Of a stretch of 64,000 bases of DNA, positions 34,474 to 42,249 are shown in pieces. The notes under the pieces are model-generated. The model saw nothing but the letters and a program-made list of their open reading frames with translations. It was not told the DNA's origin and searched no databases. The position numbers and the translations under genes are program-made. Every line of letters starts with the position of its first letter. The stretch's first letter is position 1. The DNA is taken from positions 310,001 to 374,000 of the forward strand of contig JACKEN010000004.1 in the NCBI GenBank assembly GCA_020632995.1, written 5' to 3'. The stretch is from Deltaproteobacteria bacterium (GTDB lineage Bacteria; Myxococcota; Kuafuiibacteriia; Kuafuiibacteriales; Kuafuiibacteriaceae).

Positions 34474-35325
34474 TCAGCCGTCCGGGGTTCGACGACGGGG
34501 CTGCCGGTAGGGGTAGGGCTTCGGAGCCGGCGCGGCATCCTCCGCGGCTGCGCCGTGCTCCACCACCAAGTAGTCCAGCGCCTTGCCTCGGATCCGGCGG
34601 TGGAAGCGCTCGGCCAGGTCGGGCGGCGGGGCCCAGCCCACCGGCGCCTTCACCACCACGCGCCGGGCCGCCACCCGCGCCGCGGCCGCCAAGAGGGCGG
34701 GGGTGAGCGGTGCGTCGACCGCGCAGCGCCGGAACACCTCGTAGCCCGGCGGGCCCCTGAGGGGGGTGGTGAACATCGGGTCGAGGAGGACCACCGGCCA
34801 CGAGCCAGGGGCGAGGCCCGCGAGGTGCCGACCCGCCTCGGCCCGCCGCACCGTGATGCGGGCGGCGGCGTCAGCGAAGCGCCCGCCCGTGGCGGCCATC
34901 CGCCGCAACCCAGCCTGCGCGAGGCACGCGAGCACCGGGCTTGCCTCCAGGCCGGTCACCCGCGCCTCGAGGGCGTGGGCCAGGTGCAGGGCGTCCTGCG
35001 CGAGGCCCAGGGTGGCGTCCAGCACCGCGTCGACCCCGCCGTCGGGGGCGACCGCGCGCAAGAAGGGGTGCTCGGGCCCCACCTTGGCGCGGAGCTTCAT
35101 CAGCCCCTCGTGCACCGAGAGGCGCTCGGTGGTGTCCCGGAGGGTCTCCCGGTCCCGGTCCACCACGTAGACGAGGTCGACGTCCTCGCGCTCGAGGAGC
35201 TCGGACAGCGGCCCGCGCCGAGGCACGAAGGGCAGGAGGCACTGCGCGGCGACCTCGCGCGCCCGCTCCACCTGGGCCGGCCCGGGATCCCGGGCGGTGC
35301 TCACCACCACCCGCGCACCGCTCAC
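34474..35325 (-). CDS. RsmJ-like class I SAM methyltransferase
   Basis: The 283-residue protein resembles RsmJ, which methylates N2 of a guanine in 16S rRNA. The fold begins with a variable part (VVVSTARDPGPAQVERAREV). Then come SVHEGLMKLRAKVGPEHPFL, the SAM site VDAVLDATLGLAQDALHLAHAL, VTGLEASPVLACLAQAG and the active-site VVLLDPMFTTPLRG (a D-P-M-F signature). GTG 35325 overlaps the stop of the YdcF-like gene by four bases (GTGA), indicating coupling. The distance from the gammaproteobacterial enzyme leaves the exact target unproven. Confidence 0.75.
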   Translation of the reverse strand: MSGARVVVSTARDPGPAQVERAREVAAQCLLPFVPRRGPLSELLEREDVDLVYVVDRDRETLRDTTERLSVHEGLMKLRAKVGPEHPFLRAVAPDGGVDAVLDATLGLAQDALHLAHALEARVTGLEASPVLACLAQAGLRRMAATGGRFADAAARITVRRAEAGRHLAGLAPGSWPVVLLDPMFTTPLRGPPGYEVFRRCAVDAPLTPALLAAAARVAARRVVVKAPVGWAPPPDLAERFHRRIRGKALDYLVVEHGAAAEDAAPAPKPYPYRQPRRRTPDG

Positions 35326-36203
35326 CGGCCCACCCAGCGCCCGATCAGCTCCCAGAGCACCTTCTGCACCCGGATGAAGCCCTGGATCTGGGGGATGATG
35401 CTCATGGTGTCGAAGCGGTCCGGCCCGAGGTGATGATCGGCGGCGAGGGGGATCACGTCGAGGCCGAGGCGCTCCGCCTGGGCCATCGCCCGGGGCAGGT
35501 GATAGGCCGAGCTCACGAGGCCCACCCTGCGCCACCCGCGCTCGGCCACCAGCGCCTTGAACGCGATGAGCTCCTGCTTGGTGTTGTAGGGCTCGCGGAG
35601 GCGCACCACGTCGGCCTCCGGGATCCCGAGCTCGCGCCAGATGTGCAGGGTGGCCTCCGTCAAGTCGTCTTGCGAGATCCCGGGCACCCCGCGGCCGGAG
35701 GTCACGAGCACCTTCGCGCGACCCGCGCGGTACAGGCGCGCCCCGAGGAGCACCCGGTCCCCGCCGGCCGAGAGCTCGAAGCGGTTTGGATCCGGCGCCT
35801 CCTTGGTGCCGCCGCCCAGCACCAGCACCGCGTCGAAGGGCGGGCCCTGCCGCCAGTCCACCCGCGGCAACTGATCTTGCAGCCAGATGACGCCCAGGGT
35901 GCCGAGGAGCACGTTCCCGGCCAGGGTGTGGAGCACGAAGAGGGTCAACAGGCCCGCCGCCTGGCCGCGGGCCCGCCGGAACACCGCGTCCGCCCCCCAC
36001 CCGAGCAGGCCCAGCCACACCCAGCCGGTGGGCATGAGCAGGTTCCCGAGCACCTTCTGGCCCACCGGATCCAGCACCGAGGCCGCGGCCGCCGCACCCA
36101 GCAACGCGGCGTAGGCGCCCAGCACCCCGCGGCGCGTGCGGGCCACCCTGAGCACCGGGCCCGCCGCCCCGGTGGCGAGCAGGATGAGGATCAGCGCGGC
36201 CAC
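35322..36203 (-). CDS. YdcF-family (DUF218) membrane protein
   Basis: The product has 293 residues. Three to four hydrophobic helices fill residues 1-110. They are followed by the DUF218 domain with DAVLVLGGGTKEAPDPNRFE, RVLLGARLYRAGRAKVLVTSG, EPYNTKQELIAFKALV and VGLVSSAYHLPRAM. Relatives (ElyC, SanA) act in envelope and vancomycin-resistance phenotypes, and others use nucleotide-like ligands. ATG 36203 is the natural start. It lies between dinB (31 bases upstream) and the coupled methyltransferase gene, probably in one transcript. Confidence 0.85.
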   Translation of the reverse strand: MAALILILLATGAAGPVLRVARTRRGVLGAYAALLGAAAAASVLDPVGQKVLGNLLMPTGWVWLGLLGWGADAVFRRARGQAAGLLTLFVLHTLAGNVLLGTLGVIWLQDQLPRVDWRQGPPFDAVLVLGGGTKEAPDPNRFELSAGGDRVLLGARLYRAGRAKVLVTSGRGVPGISQDDLTEATLHIWRELGIPEADVVRLREPYNTKQELIAFKALVAERGWRRVGLVSSAYHLPRAMAQAERLGLDVIPLAADHHLGPDRFDTMSIIPQIQGFIRVQKVLWELIGRWVGR

Positions 36204-36234
36204 CGCGGCACCCCACTGGCTGAGGCTCCCGGAG

Positions 36235-37302
36235 TCAACCCGGCAGCTCCAGCTCCAGCTGGAGCGGCGCCCCCTCCTCGACCAGGTTCGACATCGTCAC
36301 CCCCACCAGGCGCACCGGGCGGCGACCCGCCTCGGTGTCCGCCACCAGCTCCCTGGCCGCCGCGGCGATGCGGGCGGCGTCGGTGGTGGGGCTGGCCAGG
36401 GTGCGGCTGCGGGTCACGGTGGTGAAGTCGCTGTAGCGGATCTTCAGCACCACGGTGCGCCCGGGCTGCTCGATGCGGGCGAGGTCCTCGCCCACCCCGT
36501 GGGCCAGGTGATCCACCAGGCGCAGGACGTCTTGCAGATCGCTGAGGTCCCGGTCCAAGGTGCGCTCCGCCCCCCGGCTCTTCCTAGCCCGGTGGGGCGA
36601 GACCTTGCGATCGTCGCGGCCGTGGGCCAGCTCGTACAGGAACGGCCCGAAGCTCCCGAGGATGTGCTCGAGGTGCTCGGGGGTCAGGTCGCGTACGTCG
36701 GACACGGTGCGTATACCCATGCCCTCGAGGCGCTCCGCCGTCTTCGGGCCCACCCCCCAGAGCTTGCGCACCGGCAGCGGGAGCAGGAACGCGTCGACCC
36801 GCTCGGGCGGGATGATCACCAGCCCGTCCGGCTTCTGGAGGGCGCTCGCCAGCTTCGCCACCAGCTTGTTGGGCCCCACCCCGGCCGAGGCGACGAGCTG
36901 GGTCTCTTCGCGGATGCGGGCCTTGAGGTGCTTCGCAAGCTTGCCTGCGAGCGGCTCCTCGAGCCGGTTCTCGGTGACGTCGAGGTAGGCCTCGTCCAGG
37001 GCGAGGGGCTCCACGAGCTCGGTGACCTCGTGGAAGACCGCGTGGATCTGCTTGCTGACGGCGGAGTACTTCGAGAAGTCGGGCCGCACGAAGACGAGGT
37101 CTGGGCACAGGCGCCGGGCCCGCGCGCACGGCATGGCCGAGCGTATCCCGAAGCGCCGGGCCTCGTAGGACGCCGCCGCCACCACCCCGCGCCCGTCGGG
37201 ATCGCCGCCCACCGCCACAGGGCGCCCCCTCAGCTCGGGCCGGTCCCGCTGCTCCACGGACGCGTAGAACGCGTCCATGTCGACGTGGATCACCTTCCGC
37301 AC
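36235..37302 (-). CDS. dinB: DNA polymerase IV (Y-family, DinB)
   Basis: This translesion polymerase has 355 residues. The catalytic aspartate region is VIHVDMDAFYASVE (Asp8), and the second acidic site is EPLALDEAYLDVTEN (Asp/Glu about 104-105). A helix-hairpin-helix region (KLWGVGPKTAERLEGMGI) and a little-finger domain (RTLDRDLSDLQDVLRLV) follow, and the family's nucleotide-selecting loop AASYEARRFGIRSAMPC is present. The family copies damaged DNA with low fidelity. No LexA-type box was found in the gap to the next gene. It is transcribed away from the basic coiled-coil protein. Confidence 0.97.
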   Translation of the reverse strand: MRKVIHVDMDAFYASVEQRDRPELRGRPVAVGGDPDGRGVVAAASYEARRFGIRSAMPCARARRLCPDLVFVRPDFSKYSAVSKQIHAVFHEVTELVEPLALDEAYLDVTENRLEEPLAGKLAKHLKARIREETQLVASAGVGPNKLVAKLASALQKPDGLVIIPPERVDAFLLPLPVRKLWGVGPKTAERLEGMGIRTVSDVRDLTPEHLEHILGSFGPFLYELAHGRDDRKVSPHRARKSRGAERTLDRDLSDLQDVLRLVDHLAHGVGEDLARIEQPGRTVVLKIRYSDFTTVTRSRTLASPTTDAARIAAAARELVADTEAGRRPVRLVGVTMSNLVEEGAPLQLELELPG

Positions 37303-37458
37303 CGGCGCCCCCTTCGTGGCCCGGACGCGCCGCGGTGGGCAAGCAGGGGGTCACCGACGTGCAGGAGTATTCACCCTGCAGCCTTGACGCCTCTGACGCA
37401 GTGCGCAAAGGATAACCATATGACGCATCGCGCTACGGTTGCGTCGAGGAGGAGAGCC

Positions 37459-37959
37459 ATGACCACGACCGCGAAGCGAGCGCGCAGCTCGACGAAGACC
37501 ACCGACACCAAGAAGGGGCCGGCCAAGAAGGCGCAACCCCGAAAGGCCCGGGTGGCCCACGTCGCCAAGAGCAACGGCAAGGCCCCCGAGCCCCGCACCA
37601 CCCCCGCCGACACCCCGGTGGCCCGGGTGTTCGAGATCCTGCCCGCCCGGGTGCAGGAGGTCAGCTACGTGACCCGGACCCGCGACATCCTGATCAAGCG
37701 GCGGCGCCGCATCACCCGCACCCGCCTCGAGACCCGGCACGAGCTCGAGGGGGTCCTGAGCGACCTCAAGCACGACGTCGAGGAGACGGTGGGCAAGGTC
37801 CAGAAGGATCTGCTGAAGCGCTTCGAGGTGCAGCGCGACAAGGCGCTCGACACCAAGGCCGGCCACCGGCTCGAGGCCGCGCAGGAGAAGCTCACCGAGG
37901 CCTTCGACGGGTGGCTCGGCAAGCTCGGGCTCGTCCGCAAGGCCACGCTGGCCGCCTGA
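37459..37959 (+). CDS. Basic Lys/Ala-rich protein with coiled-coil tail
   Basis: This 166-residue protein has a low-complexity N-terminus (about 1-55) rich in Lys, Ala and Thr (TTDTKKGPAKKAQPRKARV). This is like histone-H1-type or AlgP-type bacterial DNA-binding tails. A long amphipathic helix follows (about 75-150, with VEETVGKVQKDLLKRFEVQ) that recalls phasins. ATG 37459 is preceded by a strong GAGGAGGAGAG site; an upstream in-frame ATG at 37420 is less well placed. A TTGACG at 37384 may be its -35. Nucleoid or polyhydroxyalkanoate-granule binding are both possible; neither is shown. Confidence 0.7.
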   Translation: MTTTAKRARSSTKTTDTKKGPAKKAQPRKARVAHVAKSNGKAPEPRTTPADTPVARVFEILPARVQEVSYVTRTRDILIKRRRRITRTRLETRHELEGVLSDLKHDVEETVGKVQKDLLKRFEVQRDKALDTKAGHRLEAAQEKLTEAFDGWLGKLGLVRKATLAA

Positions 37960-38040
37960 CGCGACAGAACGGCGCGCACCAGAGTGGTGCAGGGCGCTCG
38001 AAGTTGGGGCGCCCGCCCTCCAAAGCCCCAGCCTCACGGC

Positions 38041-38056
38041 TGGCACGGGCCTGGCA
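38041..38056 (+). promoter_or_regulatory. Sigma-54 (-24/-12) promoter
   Basis: TGGCACGGGCCTGGCA matches the sigma-54 consensus TGGCACG-N4-TTGCA at 11 of the 12 fixed positions, with GG and GC at the correct spacing. It lies 48 bases before the MBL-fold gene, and the second gene of the pair encodes a sigma-54 activator, which supports the call. The perfect hairpin CCAGCC-tcac-GGCTGG (38028-38043) overlaps its -24 half. Confidence 0.7.
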
Positions 38057-38104
38057 ATACCTCCTGCCGTACGCCGCTTCGGCGGCCAACAGCGAGGAGA
38101 CGTC

Positions 38105-38950
38105 ATGCAGGTCACATTTCATGGGGTTCGAGGGTCCATCGCCACCTCCGGTCCGCGCTTCGCGGGGGTGGGCGGCAACACGACTTGCGTCGAGGTGCGC
38201 CACGGCGGCGAGCGGCTGATCCTGGACGCGGGCACCGGCCTGCGCGGGCTGGGGGATCGCCTCCTGGGGGAGGCGCGAGAGGGTGGGCGCCGGGTGAAGG
38301 CCACCTTGCTCTTCACCCACCTGCACTGGGACCACATCCAGGGGTTCCCGTTCTTCGCCCCCGCCTTCGTGCCCGGCACCGAGCTCACCCTGCTCGGCCC
38401 GGCCGAGGAGGGGGGCCTCGTCACCCTCGAGGACGCCCTGTCGCGGCAGATGACCCCGCCCTGCTTCCCGGTGCCGCTCGCCGCGATGGCGGCGGACAAG
38501 CGCTTCGGCACCCTCGCCCCGGGGCAGGTGCTGGAGCTCGGGCCCTTCACCGTGCACGCGCGGCGCCTCTCGCACCCGCAGGGGGTGCTGGGCTACCGCA
38601 TCGAGGCCGGGGGCAAGGCGGTCTGCTTCGCCACCGACACCGAGGTGACGCCGGACCAGATCGATCTCGAGCTGTTGGACCTGGCGCGGGGCGCGGACCT
38701 GTTGATCCACGACGCCCAGTACACCGACGCGGAGTACGCGGGCGCGGACGGGCCGTGCCGCGCGGGCTGGGGGCACTCCACCTACGCCACCGCGTGCCGC
38801 GTGGCCGAGGTCACGGGGGCGCGGCGGCTGGCGCTGTTCCACCACGACCCGGGCCACGACGACGCGATGGTCGCGAAGATCGAGGCCGACGCCCGGGATC
38901 ACTTCGCCGCCGCCTTCGCGGCTCGGGAGGGCGCCACCATCGATGTTTGA
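38105..38950 (+). CDS. MBL-fold metallohydrolase
   Basis: This 281-residue metallo-beta-lactamase-fold enzyme belongs to the phosphodiesterase-like branch. The metal motif is TLLFTHLHWDHIQGFPFF (HxHxDH). The later ligands lie in RRLSHPQGVLGYRIE, CFATDTEVTP, LIHDAQYTDAEY and LFHHDPGHDD. It starts with MQVTFHGVRGSI at ATG 38105 after an AGCGAGGAGACGTC ribosome site. It lies downstream of a sigma-54 promoter and overlaps, or nearly overlaps, the sigma-54 activator gene, so the two probably form one operon. In myxobacteria such proteins often join signalling pathways, perhaps as nucleotide phosphodiesterases; the substrate is unknown. Confidence 0.9.
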   Translation: MQVTFHGVRGSIATSGPRFAGVGGNTTCVEVRHGGERLILDAGTGLRGLGDRLLGEAREGGRRVKATLLFTHLHWDHIQGFPFFAPAFVPGTELTLLGPAEEGGLVTLEDALSRQMTPPCFPVPLAAMAADKRFGTLAPGQVLELGPFTVHARRLSHPQGVLGYRIEAGGKAVCFATDTEVTPDQIDLELLDLARGADLLIHDAQYTDAEYAGADGPCRAGWGHSTYATACRVAEVTGARRLALFHHDPGHDDAMVAKIEADARDHFAAAFAAREGATIDV

Positions 38951-40550
38951 GGCGGCCCGCTATAGGATGGCGCCGCCCATGGCGCTCGACGAGCGAGACC
39001 TGAGCCGCGCCGTCCTGTTGGCGGTGGGTGACCTGTTGGGGCGCGAGGTGGCCCTGGACGAGCTGTTGGGCCGCATGGTGGCCCGCATCGCCCAGGCCCT
39101 CCACGCCGACCGCGGCACCATCTACCTGGTCGATCGGGCCACCGACACCCTGGTGTCGCGGGCCGCCCACCTGCCGGAGCTGGAGGAGATCCGCCTCCGG
39201 CTCGGGCAGGGGGTGGCGGGCTACGTGGGGCAGACCGGGCAGGTCGTGAACGTGCCCACCAGCCGCACGGATGCCCGCTTCTACCCGGGGGTCGACGACC
39301 AGACCGGGTACCGCACCGAGTCGATCCTCGCGGTGCCGATGCGCGACCGGCGGGGCGAGATCATCGGGGTGGTGCAGCTCCTCAACAAGGTGGGCGGCGC
39401 CTTCACCGAGGGCGACGCGGAGGCGCTGGTGGAGCTGGCGGCCCAGGCCAGCGTGGCCCTCGAGGCCACCACCGTGTACCCCGAGCTGTCGCGCCCCGAC
39501 CCGCTCGAGCAGAGCGAATTGCCGCTGGCCGGGCACTTCAACGGCATCGTGGGGCGCTCCGAGGCCCTGCGCCGGGCCTGCCGCATCACCGCCCGGGCCG
39601 CGGCGTCCGAGGCCACGGTGCTCATCCGCGGGGAGTCCGGCACCGGCAAGGAGCTCTTCGCCCGGGCCATCCACGTGAACTCGCCGCGTGAGGCCGGGCC
39701 CTTCGTCAAGGTGGATTGCGCCTCGCTCCCCGAGAGCCTGATCGAGAACGAGCTGTTCGGGCACGAGAAGGGGGCCTTCACCGGGGCCGACAAGCGGGCC
39801 GAGGGCAAGTTCGACCTCGCCGCCGGGGGCACCATCTTCTTGGACGAGATCGGGGAGCTCCCGCCCTCGATGCAAGGTAAGTTGCTCCGGGTCCTCCAGG
39901 ACCGGGAGTTCGACCGGGTGGGCGGGAGCGAGCCGGTGCGAGCCGACGTGCGGGTGGTGGCGGCCACCAACCGCGACCTCGAGGAGATGGTGAACGCGGG
40001 GCGCTTCCGCGGCGACCTCTACTTCCGCATCCGGGTGGTGGAGGTAGAGCTCCCCGCGCTCCGGACCCGCGGGCCGCAAGACATCCGGCGCCTGGTGGAG
40101 CACTTCGCCCGCACCGCGGCCCGGCGGCACGGGCGGCCGCTCCCCCGGATCACCGAGGACGCCTACCTGCGCCTGTTGAGCTATCCGTGGCCGGGGAACG
40201 TGCGGGAGCTCGAGAACTGCGTGGAGAGCGCGGTGGTGATCATGGAGGCCGACGTCATCACCGCGGCCGATCTGCCGCTCCCCGAGCGCCCGGTGGACCT
40301 CGGGGCCCTGCACGGGCGCAAGCTGCCTGGCATCCCCTTCGGCGACACCGTGCCCCGCGCCCCGCTCCCGCGCGCGGTGTCCAGCGGGGGGGTGGCCACC
40401 CTGGAGGCGGTGGAGCGCGCCCACATCATGGACGTGCTGGCCCAGGCGGGCGGCAACCGCACCCAGGCCGCGAAGCTCCTGGGCATCGGCCGGAACACCC
40501 TGACGCGCAAGCTCCAGCGCTACGGGGTGGCGGACGAAGACGAGGGGTAG
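38943..40550 (+). CDS. Sigma-54-dependent transcriptional activator with GAF domain
   Basis: The product has 535 residues. A GAF sensor domain (about 35-180) is followed by an AAA+ domain with Walker A GESGTGKE (about 230), the sigma-54-contacting loop GAFTGA, and Walker B GGTIFLDEIGELPP. A Fis-type helix-turn-helix ends the protein (GGNRTQAAKLLGIGRNTLTRKL). The start is uncertain: ATG 38943 overlaps the MBL gene and has GGGAGG 12 bases upstream, while ATG 38967 and 38979 are also in frame and would trim only a short tail. GAF domains bind small ligands such as cyclic nucleotides. It may activate the sigma-54 promoter at 38041 and so its own operon. Confidence 0.95.
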   Translation: MFEAARYRMAPPMALDERDLSRAVLLAVGDLLGREVALDELLGRMVARIAQALHADRGTIYLVDRATDTLVSRAAHLPELEEIRLRLGQGVAGYVGQTGQVVNVPTSRTDARFYPGVDDQTGYRTESILAVPMRDRRGEIIGVVQLLNKVGGAFTEGDAEALVELAAQASVALEATTVYPELSRPDPLEQSELPLAGHFNGIVGRSEALRRACRITARAAASEATVLIRGESGTGKELFARAIHVNSPREAGPFVKVDCASLPESLIENELFGHEKGAFTGADKRAEGKFDLAAGGTIFLDEIGELPPSMQGKLLRVLQDREFDRVGGSEPVRADVRVVAATNRDLEEMVNAGRFRGDLYFRIRVVEVELPALRTRGPQDIRRLVEHFARTAARRHGRPLPRITEDAYLRLLSYPWPGNVRELENCVESAVVIMEADVITAADLPLPERPVDLGALHGRKLPGIPFGDTVPRAPLPRAVSSGGVATLEAVERAHIMDVLAQAGGNRTQAAKLLGIGRNTLTRKLQRYGVADEDEG

Positions 40551-40553
40551 GTT

Positions 40554-40581
40554 GCGGGCCCGCCCGGTGGAGCGGGCCCGC
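40554..40581. terminator. Bidirectional terminator hairpin
   Basis: A perfect 10-bp stem is formed by GCGGGCCCGC (40554-40563) and the identical palindromic GCGGGCCCGC (40572-40581), with an eight-base loop. It separates the convergent ends of the sigma-54 activator and the small LTxxEA protein. Confidence 0.75.
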
Positions 40582-40587
40582 GGTGCC

Positions 40588-40863
40588 TCAGACGAACTTG
40601 TTGGGGCGCTCGCGATCGTTGTGCTTCAGCTCGAAGATGTCGTGGCTCGCGTCGTTCAGCATCTGCCGGATCGCCTGCCGCTCCTCCTTCGTGACCTGCC
40701 CGTCGGACCTGGCCTCCACCTTCGCCTGCCGGATCTCGCGCTGCTCCTTGATCAAGGCCCTCGCCTCGGGGCGGGTGAGCTCGCCGCTCTGGATGCCCTG
40801 TGCGATGCGCGCGTGCTGGTTGTGCTGACGATGGGTGATGCCGGGGGTCTTGATGCTGCTCAT
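40588..40863 (-). CDS. Small conserved hypothetical with LTxxEAxxL helices
   Basis: This 91-residue protein belongs to a common proteobacterial group of short helical proteins with the pattern QHARIAQGIQSGELTRPEAR, followed by a second similar unit DGQVTKEERQAIRQMLN and a tail like DIFELKHND. The D-x-D-G-like and GELT turns recall EF-hand-related loops. Its function is unknown. ATG 40863 is fixed by AAGGAG seven bases upstream; the frame extends further but without a site. Confidence 0.7.
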   Translation of the reverse strand: MSSIKTPGITHRQHNQHARIAQGIQSGELTRPEARALIKEQREIRQAKVEARSDGQVTKEERQAIRQMLNDASHDIFELKHNDRERPNKFV

Positions 40864-41045
40864 GTTCACTCCTTGAATGTTCGGTCCGCTCTTCGGGCGG
40901 CCGCGCCTCGTGGCGTAGCTGGAGTCGGCCATTGCACCCTGCGGGCCAACGCGATCTGCTCACCTGCAGGCCAACCTGCGGACCGTCGTCCGCACCCCGC
41001 GAGCGGGCGGGTGTAGACCGGGATCCGCACCCGACGGGGGGCCGG

Positions 41046-41075
41046 TTGACAGGCGGCAGCGGGCCTCCCTACCCT
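41046..41075 (+). promoter_or_regulatory. Promoter of the sulfur-transporter leader
   Basis: A consensus TTGACA (41046-41051) and TACCCT (41070-41075) are separated by 18 bases. The expected transcription start, six to nine bases later, falls at about 41082-41084, exactly where the GTG of the polycysteine peptide begins, so the message would be leaderless. Confidence 0.65.
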
Positions 41076-41083
41076 GGTCGAAC

Positions 41084-41173
41084 GTGACCCCCCGTCGGCC
41101 CAGCCAGCACCGCGCCTGTCGCTGTTGTTGTTGTTGCCGCACCGTGGTGGGCTCGCGCCCGCCGGCGAGCTGA
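41084..41173 (+). CDS. Polycysteine leader peptide (cysteine attenuator)
   Basis: This is a 29-codon frame from GTG 41084 to TGA 41173. Its centre reads ACRCCCCCRTVV: six Cys codons within seven positions (41117-41137). Five of the six are TGT, the rarer choice in a genome this rich in GC. It has no ribosome site but a consensus promoter places the transcript start at or next to the GTG. It lies 123 bases before a YeeE/YedE sulfur transporter. Polycysteine leader peptides that sense charged cysteinyl-tRNA and control sulfur genes are known in mycobacteria. The same role is inferred here from the Cys run, the context and the flanking alternative stems. Confidence 0.8.
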   Translation: MTPRRPSQHRACRCCCCCRTVVGSRPPAS

Positions 41174-41235
41174 CCCTCCCCGGCGGACCAATCGCGAAAG
41201 CAGAACGGAGCCCACCACCCGCGTCAGGCGGTGGG
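41144..41235 (+). promoter_or_regulatory. Alternative RNA stems of the cysteine attenuator
   Basis: GTGGTGGGCTC (41144-41154), starting six bases after the last Cys codon, is perfectly complementary over 11 bases to GAGCCCACCAC (41208-41218). The same downstream strand can instead pair with GG-C-GGTGGG (41227-41235). A ribosome stalled on the Cys codons would cover the first strand and favour the second stem. Further on, CCTCC (41256-41260) can pair with the GGAGG ribosome site of the transporter (41282-41286). The switch could act on translation or on termination; the sequence does not decide. Confidence 0.6.
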
Positions 41236-41296
41236 GGCCCGTGCGTGTGCTCGTCCCTCCCGCCCGCCGCCCCGGGGGCTCGGAGGTGACCGAAGC

Positions 41297-41713
41297 ATGG
41301 AGACGAACATCGACGCCATCCCCGCGCTCCTGGGCGGGCTGCTCATCGGCCTGGGCCTGGCCGGGATGCTGGTGGGCGCAGGCCGCATTGCGGGGGTGAG
41401 CGGCACCCTGGGGGGCCTGTTGCGGAGGCCCCGGGGCGAGACCGCGTGGCGCCTGGCCTTCCTGGCCGGGATGCTGGCCGGCGGCGCGGCCATGGGCCTC
41501 GCCCGCCCGGAGGCGTTCGAGGCGCCGGCGGGGAGCGACGCGGTCCTCGCGGTGTCGGGCCTCCTGGTGGGGATCGGCACGCGGATCGGGAACGGCTGCA
41601 CGAGCGGCCACGGGATCTGCGGGATGAGCCGGCTCTCACCGCGCTCGGTCGCCGCCACCCTCACCTTCATGCTCGTGGGCGCGGCCACCGCGACCGTGCT
41701 GGGGGCCGCGTGA
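41297..41713 (+). CDS. YeeE/YedE-family sulfur transporter, first half
   Basis: This 138-residue membrane protein has four hydrophobic helices. It contains the family signature VGIGTRIGNGCTSGHGICGM with its conserved Cys residues, which in YeeE/YedE proteins carry thiosulfate or similar sulfur compounds across the inner membrane. ATG 41297 follows GGAGGTGA (41282-41289). It is a half-size protein: the second half is the next gene, whose ATG overlaps this stop by one base (TGATG). The upstream polycysteine leader suggests induction when cysteine is short. Confidence 0.93.
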   Translation: METNIDAIPALLGGLLIGLGLAGMLVGAGRIAGVSGTLGGLLRRPRGETAWRLAFLAGMLAGGAAMGLARPEAFEAPAGSDAVLAVSGLLVGIGTRIGNGCTSGHGICGMSRLSPRSVAATLTFMLVGAATATVLGAA

Positions 41714-42132
41714 TGGTGCCGCTCAGCTTCGCGTCCGGCCTGGTGTTCGCGCTGGGGCTCTGCCTGTCGGGGATGGTCCGGCCCTCCAAGGTCCTGGGCT
41801 TCCTGAACCTCGGCGGGGCGTGGGACCCGAGCCTGGCCTTCGTCATGGTGGGGGCCCTCGCGGTGTTCGCGGCGGCCTGGCGGTGGACCCGCCGGCGCTC
41901 CGCCCCCGCCCTCGGGGGGCGCTTCCCCGCTGCGCCGCCCCGCGGGGTGGACCTGCGCCTGCTGGGCGGCGCGGCGGTGTTCGGCCTCGGCTGGGGGCTC
42001 GGCGGCTTCTGCCCCGGCCCCGCCATCGTGGGCCTGGTCGCGTCCCGGGGCGCGGTGGTGTTCGTGGTGGCGATGCTCGCGGGCATGCTGGCTTGCGACC
42101 TGGCGGGCCGCAGGACGGCGGAGGATGGGTAG
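41713..42132 (+). CDS. YeeE/YedE-family sulfur transporter, second half (DUF6691)
   Basis: The 139-residue membrane protein starts MVPLSFASGLVFALGLCLSG and includes KVLGFLNLGGAWDPSLAFVM and the signature FGLGWGLGGFCPGPAIVGL, the counterpart of the signature in the partner gene. The pair together equals one full-length YeeE. The ATG/TGA overlap predicts coupled synthesis of the two subunits in equal amounts. Hydrophobic segments lie at about 5-20, 40-58, 82-105 and 110-130. Confidence 0.92.
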   Translation: MVPLSFASGLVFALGLCLSGMVRPSKVLGFLNLGGAWDPSLAFVMVGALAVFAAAWRWTRRRSAPALGGRFPAAPPRGVDLRLLGGAAVFGLGWGLGGFCPGPAIVGLVASRGAVVFVVAMLAGMLACDLAGRRTAEDG

Positions 42133-42249
42133 GCTGGGGTAACTCAACTCCGAGCGACGTCTCAGCACAGCCCGCACCCGCGCCGCATACACCCCCGGGA
42201 CGCAAAGCGGTTCCCGCCATGCCAGCCCGGGAGTATGGTCCACTGCGTC

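Noticed and set aside
37976..37990. GCACCA-gag-TGGTGC hairpin as a terminator after the basic coiled-coil gene
   Set aside because: The stem is only six pairs with no T run; too weak to call.
41123..41136. TGTTGT trinucleotide run as a simple microsatellite
   Set aside because: It is in frame as Cys codons within a short peptide placed just after a consensus promoter, so a functional leader explains it better.
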